Positions 44,869 through 53,035 of a DNA stretch of 64,000 nt are shown here, in pieces. The position numbers and the translations under genes were made by a program. Position 1 is the first letter of the stretch. Every line of letters begins with the position of its first letter. Location of the stretch: NCBI RefSeq assembly GCF_029223195.1, contig NZ_JARHUF010000004.1:184830-248829 (forward strand), given 5' to 3'. A model generated the notes under the pieces. It saw only the letters and a list, made by a program, of their open reading frames with translations. It was not told the DNA's origin and did no database searches. This DNA is from Vibrio sp. CAU 1672 (GTDB taxonomy: Bacteria; Pseudomonadota; Gammaproteobacteria; Enterobacterales; Vibrionaceae).

Positions 44869-45150
44869 ACATCAACACTGCTCTTGTCGATGTTGGTGAC
44901 TGACTATGCGTCAGTTTTGGAGTTATAGGTATATTTATTCAATAAAATGTACGATATATATTAATAACTTTGGTGTGTTTTGTTTCGGCTGTGTTCACAA
45001 GCTATAGCCTATTGTAAAAAAGGTCAAGTTGTTAGTGGATGATCATGCAAATATGCGATTTACCATGTATTCAACTTAAATAGGGCTTTAAGATCAGTAA
45101 GATAGCTTTTTTGTTGTTACAGATAAGTAACGTTTGCTTTGGGCTGGGTA

Positions 45151-45177
45151 AAAAAAGACCAGCATAACATGCTGGTC
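45151..45177 (-). terminator. Terminator of the second glt operon
   Basis: A perfect 9-bp stem, GACCAGCAT (45157-45165) and ATGCTGGTC (45169-45177). On the minus strand it is followed by TTTTTT (45156-45151). Confidence 0.9.
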
Positions 45178-45207
45178 AAAACAAAAAGTTTGGAAGGATT
45201 GATTTTG

Positions 45208-45256
45208 TATCCTCAATTTGAGCTACCACTTGTACTGGTAACTCAAACTGAGGATA
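45208..45256 (-). other. Long 21-bp hairpin in the 3' untranslated region of the second gltD
   Basis: Arms 45208-45228 and 45236-45256 with a 7-nt loop. Read as DNA the arms have two mismatches, but in minus-strand RNA both become G-U wobbles, so the stem is continuous over 21 bp only in the gltBD transcript. It lies 24 nt after the gltD stop and 31 nt before the terminator. It could protect the mRNA 3' end, be an RNase III site or be part of a 3'-derived small RNA. Confidence 0.6.
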
Positions 45257-45279
45257 AGAGCGCTCGCTGGCGCTTTTAA

Positions 45280-46749
45280 TTAAGCGGAAAGCATCATTGA
45301 ATCTGCTTTTGCTTCTAAGTTGGTACCACCCATCAGGTATGCATCAATGGTACGAGCACACTCTCGGCCTTCATTGATACAACGAACCACCAGAGACTGG
45401 CCAGTTCGCATATCACCTGCCGCGAAGACGCCTTCTTGGTTGGTGGCAAAACCTTGGGTCGCAACATTGCCGCGTTCATCCAGTTCGATGTCGAGCTGAG
45501 CCAGTACACCGGTAGGTTCCGGGTGGAGGAAGCCCATCGCAAGAAATGCCATGTCACACGGGATCACGCGTTCGCTGCCTGCCACTTCGGTAAAGCCCGG
45601 ACGTTCACCTGGCTTAGCTTCTTGCCAAGCGATGTCCGCAACACGCAGGCCGGTCACTTCGCCTTTATCGTTACCGATAAACTCTTTGGTTAAGATATTC
45701 CAGTGACGATCCACACCCTCTTCATGAGAGGTCGAAGTACGCAGAATCATCGGGTATTGTGGCCATGGCATGTTAGCTGGGCGTTTCTCTGGTGGCATCG
45801 GCATGATTTCAACCTGAGTCACGCTTGCTGCGCCGTGACGGTTCGAGGTGCCGACACAGTCAGAGCCGGTATCACCACCACCAATCACTACCACATGTTT
45901 ACCCGCGGCGTGAATTTCTTCACCTTTCAGATCCATGTCGTTAGCGCGGCGATTGTTTTGCGCCAGGAACTGCATGGCGAAATAAACGCCGTTTAGTTCA
46001 CGTCCCGGAACCGGAAGATCGCGTGGAACGGTAGAACCACCAGTCAGCAGTACCACATCGTATTCCTGACGCAGTTGCTGTGCGTTGACATCAACACCAA
46101 CGTGTTGGTTGACTTTGAACTCAATCCCGGCCTCAGCCATTAGATTGATCTTACGATCAATCACTTCCATGCTCAGTTTAAAGTCCGGGATGCCAAAGCG
46201 CAGCAGGCCACCGACTTTTTCATCACGTTCGAACACCGTCACTGTGTGGCCCGCGCTGTTTAACTGCTCCGCTGCAGCCAGGCCTGCAGGGCCGCTGCCG
46301 ATGATGGCGACGGTCTTTCCGGTGCGAGAACGTGGCGTTTTCGGTTTGGCATAGCCTTCACGATAAGCCGTTTCTACGATGGTTTTCTCAATGTTACAGA
46401 TGGTGATTGGGTCTTGGTTAATGCCAAGCACACAAGCACTTTCACATGGTGACGGACAGACACGACCAGTGAACTCCGGGAAGTTGTTGGTCGAGCTCAG
46501 GATGTTCCATGCTTCTTCCCAGTTGTCACGGTATACCGCATCATTAAATTCCGGGATGATGTTACCGATCGGGCAGCCGTTATGACAAAACGGCACACCA
46601 CAATCCATACAACGAGAAGCCTGAGTATTGATCTTACAGCCAAACTCCTCATTCAGAACAAACTCTTTGTTGTTCTTGATACGCTCTTGCGGGTCGATCT
46701 TCTGTGGTAGCTCACGACCATGCTCTAAAAATCCAGTAGGCTTACCCAT
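45280..46749 (-). CDS. gltD: Glutamate synthase small subunit, second type
   Basis: Encodes 489 residues, longer than the neighbouring GltD, and starts [21 protein letters not shown], the form seen in many Gram-positive, cyanobacterial and marine bacterial GltD proteins. Fe-S motifs [17 protein letters not shown] (near 47-63) and [18 protein letters not shown] are present, then FAD-binding [15 protein letters not shown] near 148-162 and NADPH-binding [16 protein letters not shown] near 289-304. The final [20 protein letters not shown] block is intact. It overlaps its gltB by one base (TAATG on the minus strand). All features expected for activity are present, so both GltD copies look functional. 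Confidence 0.92.
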   Translation of the reverse strand: MGKPTGFLEHGRELPQKIDPQERIKNNKEFVLNEEFGCKINTQASRCMDCGVPFCHNGCPIGNIIPEFNDAVYRDNWEEAWNILSSTNNFPEFTGRVCPSPCESACVLGINQDPITICNIEKTIVETAYREGYAKPKTPRSRTGKTVAIIGSGPAGLAAAEQLNSAGHTVTVFERDEKVGGLLRFGIPDFKLSMEVIDRKINLMAEAGIEFKVNQHVGVDVNAQQLRQEYDVVLLTGGSTVPRDLPVPGRELNGVYFAMQFLAQNNRRANDMDLKGEEIHAAGKHVVVIGGGDTGSDCVGTSNRHGAASVTQVEIMPMPPEKRPANMPWPQYPMILRTSTSHEEGVDRHWNILTKEFIGNDKGEVTGLRVADIAWQEAKPGERPGFTEVAGSERVIPCDMAFLAMGFLHPEPTGVLAQLDIELDERGNVATQGFATNQEGVFAAGDMRTGQSLVVRCINEGRECARTIDAYLMGGTNLEAKADSMMLSA

Positions 46750-49700
46750 TACACTGCCTCCGCTTCTGCTTGCTCTGCCTCAGCCTGACGTCTTTGAAGA
46801 ACCGCTTTGTAATCACGCGGCATGACCTTAACCATTGAGGCTAGGCTGGCTTCAAAGTTGTCCAGGAATGACTGAGCGACTTCACTTCCTGTGAACTTGA
46901 CATGCTTGGTTAACATATCGAGTAATAGCTCTTTGTCTGCTTGTTCGATTGGATCAAGGTCGACCAGCTCAGGATTCAGTTTCGCCTCAAAGTCGCCTGA
47001 CTTATCCCAAACGTAAGCCACACCACCACTCATACCGGCAGCAAAGTTGCGTCCGGTTGAGCCAAGGATAATGGCCGCACCACCGGTCATGTATTCACAG
47101 CCGTGATCACCGACGCCTTCCACAACCACTTTGGCACCGGAGTTACGTACACAGAAGCGCTCGCCTGCCATACCACGGATGAATGACTCACCAGAGGTGG
47201 CACCGTAGAAACAGACGTTACCCACAACAATATTGTCTTCGGCGACAATTGATGAGTTGCTGTCAGGGTAGAGCACCAGTGTACCGCCAGACAGACCTTT
47301 ACCCCAGTAATCGTTCGCGTCCCCTTCGACTTCGAACTTCACGCCCTTCGCCAGGAAGGCACCAAATGACTGACCTGCAGAGCCTTTGAACTTAACATTC
47401 ATTGGCTGTGGCAGACCCTGGTCTTTGTACACTTTCGAAATTTCGTTCGACAGCATGGTACCGGCCGAGCGGTCAGTGTTGACGATTGGCAATTCGGCGT
47501 TCACTGTTTCGCCTTTTTCAAGCGCAGGGATTGCTGCCTGGATCAGTTTGCGATCCAGTACCGATTCAAGGTTGTGGTTCTGCTCTGTCTGGTTGTACAC
47601 GCCGTCTGCCTCGCGTGGCTGCTCAACATGCAGCACCGGGGACAGATCCAGGTTTTTGTACTTCCAGTGTGAGAGGTCCTGGCGGACTTTGAGTTTTTGA
47701 CCCTGACCGACCATCTCATCAACCGTGCGGAAACCAAGTTCAGCCATAATTTCACGTAGACCCTGAGCCATGTACTGGAAGAAGGTCACGACGTCTTCTA
47801 CGCGGCCATCAAAGCGTTCACGCAGGGTTTTATTCTGAGTGGCGATGCCCACCGGGCAGGTGTTCTTATGACACTTACGCATCATGATACAACCTTCTAC
47901 CACGAGAGCTGCGGTCGCGACGCCCCATTCTTCCGCACCAAGCAGCGTTGCAATGGCAAGGTCACGCGGGGTTTTCATCTGGCCATCAGCCTGAACCACG
48001 ATACGGTTACGCAGACCATTTTTCAGCAGGGTCTGGTGCGTTTCTGCCAGGCCGAGTTCCCAAGGAAGACCGGTGTGACGGATAGAAGACAGTGGTGAGG
48101 CACCCGTACCGCCGTCGAAGCCCGCGATCAGCACCACATCGGCTTTCGCCTTGGCTACACCTGAGGCGATGGTACCGACACCCGCTTCTGAAACCAGTTT
48201 TACGTTCACGCGACCGGCGCGGTTGGCGTTTTTCAGGTCGTAGATCAGCTGCGCCAAATCTTCGATTGAGTAGATATCGTGGTGTGGCGGTGGTGAAATC
48301 AGTCCGACCCCTGGTGTTGAGTGACGGGTAGCACCGATCCAGTCGTCCACTTTATCACCTGGCAACTGGCCACCTTCACCTGGTTTCGCACCTTGAGCCA
48401 TCTTGATTTGCAGCTCATCGGCGTTAGTCAGGTAGTAAGAGGTGACACCGAAGCGGCCAGATGCAACCTGCTTGATGGCAGAGCGTTCCCAGTCGCCATT
48501 TTCTTTGCGCTCGAAACGGGTTGGGTCTTCACCACCTTCACCGGAGTTTGATTTCGCGCCGAGACGGTTCATCGCAACCGCTAGGGTTGAGTGTGCTTCG
48601 TACGAGATCGAACCGAATGACATTGCACCGGTTGCAAAGCGCTTGACGATGCTTTCGATAGGCTCAACTTCATCAATTGAGATCGAACCGGCCGGGTTCT
48701 TGACGAACTCAAGCTGGCTGCGCAGGGTTACGGCGTTATGGCCTTGTTTATCAACCGCATCCGCGTACTGCTTGAACTGCTGGTAATCTTTGCCACGCGT
48801 TGACTGTTGCAGTAGTGAGATGGTTTCCGGGTTAAACAGGTGTTTTTCACCACGCTGTTTCCACTGGTATACACCGCCGACATCCAGCATCTGGATTGGA
48901 ATTTCGCGTTGTGGGTAACCCACACGGTGGCGAACCAGGACTTCTTTCGCGATGTCATCCAGCGTCAGGCCCTGGATACGTGATACCGTACCGGTGAAGT
49001 ATTTATCCACCACAGACTTGTGGATACCCAGCGCTTCGAAGATCTGCGCACCGTGGTAAGACTGCAGGGTGGAGATGCCCATCTTGGAGAAAATCTTCAG
49101 CAGGCCACCGTTGATGGCTTTACGGTAGTTGTCGAACAGCACGCGAGGATCGGCTTGAGGATCGAGTTTTTTGGTGCGCTGTAGGTCAGCGATGGTCTCG
49201 ATAACCAGGTAAGGGTTAACGGCGTTAGCACCGTAGCCGAGTAGCGTTGCAAAGTGGTGCGTTTCACGTGCGTCACCGGTTTCGACCACAATGTCACATT
49301 TGGCGCGCAGGCCTTTGCGGATCAGGTGGTGGTGGACGGCACCGACAGCCAGCATCGCTGGGATGGCAGCATGGTTCGAGTTCACCGCGCGGTCGGTCAG
49401 CAGGATGATGGAGTAACCGTCGATGACCGCATCTTCAGCATACTGGCAGATACGCTTCAGCGCCCGCTCCAGTTTGCCCTGATCTTCACTGGCCTGGAAG
49501 ACGATATCCAGCGTTTTCGCCTGCAGGTGCTCGTTATCAATTGCACGCAGCTTTTCCAGTTCGTTGTTTGCCAGTACCGGCGATTCCAGCTCGACTTTCT
49601 GACAGTGATCCGGAGTCTCGCTCAGCAGGTTCTGATCCTTACCCAGGTAAGTGTTCAGCGACATCACCATCCGTTCACGGATCGGGTCGATCGGCGGGTT

Positions 49701-51287
49701 GGTAACCTGAGCGAACAACTGCTTGAAGTAGTTGGACAGGTGTTGCGACTGGTGAGAAAGCACGGCCAGCGGCCAGTCAGCACCCATGGCAGAAAGTGGT
49801 TCTTTGCCCTCATTCGCCATCGGCACGATAATTTCGTTCACTTCCTCGGCGCTGACGCCAAAGGATTGTTGACGGTGCAGCAAACGCTCAGGTGACGGCT
49901 GGCTGAACTGGTTGCTTGCGTCAGGCAGGGCCTTCAGGCTCAGCAGGTTATCTGCGACCCATTTTTCGTATGGCTGCGCAGAAGCAATGGTGTCTTTGAC
50001 CTCTTCATCAGAGATGATACGGCCTTGTTCCAGGTCAGCGACGAAGATACGCCCCGGTTGCAGACGACCGCGGAACTCGACGTTTTCCGGTGCGATATCG
50101 ACCACACCTGATTCCGATGCCATGACCAGGAAATCATCCTTGGTTACGGTATAGCGAGATGGGCGCAGACCATTCCGGTCAAGCGTCGCGCCCACTTGTA
50201 CCCCGTCAGTAAAACAGACAGAGGCAGGGCCATCCCATGGTTCCATGATGTTAGCGTGGTACTGATAGAAAGCACGGCGCTTGGCATCCATGGTTTTGTT
50301 TTCTTGCCACGCTTCCGGGATCATCATCATCAGAGCGTGTGGCAGACTGCGGCCGGACAGAACCAGCAGTTCCAGAGCCATATCGAAGTTAGAGGAATCT
50401 GAGCTGCCTTCCTGACAGATAGGCAGAAGCATATCGATTTCCGCCTGAGTAAACAGTTCGGATTCCAGAATTGCTTCACGCGCTTTCATCCAGTTCAGGT
50501 TACCGCGTACGGTGTTGATCTCACCGTTGTGCGCAATGTAACGGAAAGGCTGGGCCAGACGCCATTTAGGGAAGGTGTTGGTAGAAAAGCGGGAGTGTAC
50601 CAGTGCCAGCGCGGTTACCATGGTTGGATTTTGCAAATCCAGGAAGTACTGTGGTACCTGCTCGGTGGTTAGCTGGCCTTTATAAACCAATGTCTTATAA
50701 GACATGGAGTTAATGTAGAAGTCGTCACCGATGTTTGACACACTTTCCAGACACACTCGTACGGTGTAGTTACGCAGTACGTAGAGTTTGCGTTCCAGCT
50801 CTTCTGGCGTGATGCCAGGGCCGCCAGAGATAAACACATGCTCAAATTGCGGCTCGGTGCTAAGCGGGTCGGCACCAATCATCGAGTTGTCAGTCGGCAG
50901 AACGCGGTAACCCAGAACTTCCAGATCCAGGCGCTGGGCGTTGCGTTCCAGAATGTCACGGCATTGTGCGCGTTTGTACTCATCTTTAGGGAAAAGCACC
51001 ACACCCACGCCGTATTTTTCGAAAGAAGGCAGTTTAATGCCTAACTTGACGGCTTCTTCTAATAGGAATTCATGTGGTTTTTGTAGCAAGATACCGGCAC
51101 CGTCACCGCTGCATGGGTCACAACCTTGACCACCACGGTGTTCCATACGGGCTAGCATGTCTAATGCTTGCGTAACAACTTCATGAGATTTACGGTTTTT
51201 CAGGTGAGCAACAAAACCGATACCACAAGCGTCATGCTCCAGCTCCGGAGTGTACAGCCCCTGTGAATTTTGCTCTCTATCTACCAT
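46749..51287 (-). CDS. gltB: Glutamate synthase large subunit, second type
   Basis: Encodes 1512 residues from the ATG at 51287; the frame extends to a TTG at 51308, but AAGGA precedes the ATG and supports it. The propeptide is longer than in the other GltB, with the nucleophilic Cys at 21 (HDACGIGFVAH). All domains are present: glutaminase, central, FMN-binding ([44 protein letters not shown]), the Fe-S region CIMMRKCHKNTCPVG, and the C-terminal beta-helix. The protein ends in an Ala/Glu-rich tail (RRQAEAEQAEAEAV). It is clearly not a recent duplicate of the gene at 40367-44830. Confidence 0.94.
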   Translation of the reverse strand: MVDREQNSQGLYTPELEHDACGIGFVAHLKNRKSHEVVTQALDMLARMEHRGGQGCDPCSGDGAGILLQKPHEFLLEEAVKLGIKLPSFEKYGVGVVLFPKDEYKRAQCRDILERNAQRLDLEVLGYRVLPTDNSMIGADPLSTEPQFEHVFISGGPGITPEELERKLYVLRNYTVRVCLESVSNIGDDFYINSMSYKTLVYKGQLTTEQVPQYFLDLQNPTMVTALALVHSRFSTNTFPKWRLAQPFRYIAHNGEINTVRGNLNWMKAREAILESELFTQAEIDMLLPICQEGSSDSSNFDMALELLVLSGRSLPHALMMMIPEAWQENKTMDAKRRAFYQYHANIMEPWDGPASVCFTDGVQVGATLDRNGLRPSRYTVTKDDFLVMASESGVVDIAPENVEFRGRLQPGRIFVADLEQGRIISDEEVKDTIASAQPYEKWVADNLLSLKALPDASNQFSQPSPERLLHRQQSFGVSAEEVNEIIVPMANEGKEPLSAMGADWPLAVLSHQSQHLSNYFKQLFAQVTNPPIDPIRERMVMSLNTYLGKDQNLLSETPDHCQKVELESPVLANNELEKLRAIDNEHLQAKTLDIVFQASEDQGKLERALKRICQYAEDAVIDGYSIILLTDRAVNSNHAAIPAMLAVGAVHHHLIRKGLRAKCDIVVETGDARETHHFATLLGYGANAVNPYLVIETIADLQRTKKLDPQADPRVLFDNYRKAINGGLLKIFSKMGISTLQSYHGAQIFEALGIHKSVVDKYFTGTVSRIQGLTLDDIAKEVLVRHRVGYPQREIPIQMLDVGGVYQWKQRGEKHLFNPETISLLQQSTRGKDYQQFKQYADAVDKQGHNAVTLRSQLEFVKNPAGSISIDEVEPIESIVKRFATGAMSFGSISYEAHSTLAVAMNRLGAKSNSGEGGEDPTRFERKENGDWERSAIKQVASGRFGVTSYYLTNADELQIKMAQGAKPGEGGQLPGDKVDDWIGATRHSTPGVGLISPPPHHDIYSIEDLAQLIYDLKNANRAGRVNVKLVSEAGVGTIASGVAKAKADVVLIAGFDGGTGASPLSSIRHTGLPWELGLAETHQTLLKNGLRNRIVVQADGQMKTPRDLAIATLLGAEEWGVATAALVVEGCIMMRKCHKNTCPVGIATQNKTLRERFDGRVEDVVTFFQYMAQGLREIMAELGFRTVDEMVGQGQKLKVRQDLSHWKYKNLDLSPVLHVEQPREADGVYNQTEQNHNLESVLDRKLIQAAIPALEKGETVNAELPIVNTDRSAGTMLSNEISKVYKDQGLPQPMNVKFKGSAGQSFGAFLAKGVKFEVEGDANDYWGKGLSGGTLVLYPDSNSSIVAEDNIVVGNVCFYGATSGESFIRGMAGERFCVRNSGAKVVVEGVGDHGCEYMTGGAAIILGSTGRNFAAGMSGGVAYVWDKSGDFEAKLNPELVDLDPIEQADKELLLDMLTKHVKFTGSEVAQSFLDNFEASLASMVKVMPRDYKAVLQRRQAEAEQAEAEAV

Positions 51288-51839
51288 AGATACATCCTTC
51301 CAGTTCAATGTCGACGCAGCGTTACAGAGCAGACATTATCTGTCTGGTCGATTAGTGCGCGTCTTGTCCTTTATACTTATGAGTCGAAACCAACCAGGTT
51401 GGTCAGCTTTGAGTCCTTTCCGTATCTCGCAGGAAAAGTGTTGCGAGAAAAACAATCCTTGGTGATTTCCCTTTTTTTTAGCTCACTATTTAGTGATTTA
51501 TATAGGTGGGAGTGGGTTATCACCGACAATTCCCGAAGTTGCTCTTGTAATAAAACTCACAAATGCGACGGGGTTGTGTAAGTATCCTACAATTTTGTGA
51601 CTTCAGATTGCAACGAAAACTGACCGCTGTAATGCAATTTTTTCGTTTAAAAATGCACTTAAGGTTTAACAATTACGTAACAATGGCTGTTTTTGTCTGT
51701 ATTTATGCAAGTTTATTGATTTTGACCCACTATGATTCAATTTGAATTGAATAGAATTATTTGTTTTTTCTTGCAGGGATGTAATTAATTTACATAGATC
51801 GTAGTGAGATTGATTGCGGTTAGCGTTTGGTGAGAAAGT
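51288..51839. promoter_or_regulatory. 552-nt divergent region between second gltB and yhcC
   Basis: No gene is visible. Three symmetric elements stand out: TCACTA-TT-TAGTGA at 51483-51496, ATTCAATT-TG-AATTGAAT at 51735-51752, and ATGTAA-N5-TTACAT at 51779-51795. The first is nearer the gltB side, the other two are nearer yhcC. They look like binding sites for dimeric regulators, but none matches a consensus well enough to name. Promoters for both directions should lie here. Confidence 0.5.
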
Positions 51840-52769
51840 ATGCAGTTACATGAGTTGGTCAATACGCTGGGGCAAGATCTTCAGCGTCGTTATGGTGAAA
51901 AAGTTCACAAATTGACCTTACACGGTGGATTCAGTTGTCCAAACCGCGATGGCACGATAGGCCGGGGGGGGTGCACATTTTGCAATGTGGCCTCTTTTGC
52001 GGATGAGGATGTGCAGGTCAAAAGCATTCAGGAGCAACTGAAAGACCGTGCCGGTGAAATTAACCGGGCGAAAAAGTACCTGGCTTATTTTCAGGCTTAC
52101 ACCAGTACTTATGCGGAAGTGCAAGTGCTGAAAAATATGTACGAAGAAGCGCTCAAAGCGGCAGATATTGTCGGCTTGTGCGTGGGAACCCGCCCAGACT
52201 GTGTACCGGATGCGGTGCTGGAACTGCTGTCGGATTACGTTAAGCAAGGTTATGAGATCTGGCTTGAGCTCGGGTTGCAAACCGCCAACAATGATACGCT
52301 AAAACGTATTAATCGTGGTCATGACTTTGAATGCTATGCTCAGATCACCAAGCGCGCGCGTGCGTTGGGTATTAAAGTGTGTACTCACCTCATTGTCGGA
52401 TTACCTAAAGAGACGCGTGATGATAACGTCGCCACCATGGCTAAAGTGCTTGAAGTGGGCACCGACGGGATCAAGCTGCACGGCCTGCATATTGTTGAGG
52501 GCAGTACCATGGCGAAAGCGTGGCGTGCCGGCAGACTGGATGCCCCAGAGTTGGAAGAGTATGTGACGATTGCCAGTGAGCTGATCCGCATGACCCCGCC
52601 GGATGTCGTTTACCACCGCGTTTCTTCAGCCGCGCGCCGGCCAACTTTATTGTCCCCTTTGTGGTGTGAGAACCGCTGGTTAGCGATGACCGAGATCGGC
52701 CGGGCGCTTGACATGCACGGTGCTCAAGGCAGCCTGACCGGTAAGCCTTTTATTTACACTAAGCCCTGA
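51840..52769 (+). CDS. yhcC: YhcC-type radical SAM protein (TIGR01212 family)
   Basis: Encodes 309 residues. The radical SAM cluster motif is visible as CPNRDGTIGRGGCTFC, the CxnCxxC pattern of this family, near residues 37-52. Other conserved parts are YLAYFQAYTSTYAEVQVLK near 81-99, GLCVGTRPDCVPDAVLELL, WLELGLQTANNDTLKRINRG, and HLIVGLPKETRDDNVATM near 184-201. The family is related to the Elp3/MiaB-type radical SAM proteins; its reaction is not known to me. In E. coli yhcC also lies between gltB and arcB. ATG 51840 follows GAGAAAG. Confidence 0.9.
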   Translation: MQLHELVNTLGQDLQRRYGEKVHKLTLHGGFSCPNRDGTIGRGGCTFCNVASFADEDVQVKSIQEQLKDRAGEINRAKKYLAYFQAYTSTYAEVQVLKNMYEEALKAADIVGLCVGTRPDCVPDAVLELLSDYVKQGYEIWLELGLQTANNDTLKRINRGHDFECYAQITKRARALGIKVCTHLIVGLPKETRDDNVATMAKVLEVGTDGIKLHGLHIVEGSTMAKAWRAGRLDAPELEEYVTIASELIRMTPPDVVYHRVSSAARRPTLLSPLWCENRWLAMTEIGRALDMHGAQGSLTGKPFIYTKP

Positions 52770-52818
52770 AGCGCACGTATTATCCCCCGGCCTGTTGGCT
52801 GATTTCCTTTCAGATGTG

Positions 52819-52851
52819 ACCGCTTGCGCTAGTTTGTAAGCAGGCGGTTTC
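52819..52851 (+). terminator. Possible terminator after yhcC
   Basis: ACCGCTTGC (52819-52827) can pair with GCAGGCGGT (52840-52848), nine pairs including a wobble, loop of 12, then only TTTC. The T-run is poor. A TTGACA (52983-52988) further on is a candidate -35 for arcB, with no good -10. Confidence 0.4.
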
Positions 52852-53035
52852 AATCCGCGTATCAAACACGTTACACTGAGCTGTATCCCCCAACAATTAG
52901 TAATAATTGAGTCACTTGAAGTGAATTGGGGCACCTTTCCTGAATGCATCCATACGGTGCTGCGAGTCATTCGTTGAGACGGTTGACAGAGTAAGCTCAG
53001 GGATAGTTATTTCGTTTAATTCCGTGGAGTCATGA

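Noticed and set aside
40367..51287. Second gltBD operon as a recent duplication of the first
   Set aside because: The proteins differ in propeptide length, N-terminal sequence and GltD type, so they are separate lineages rather than copies.
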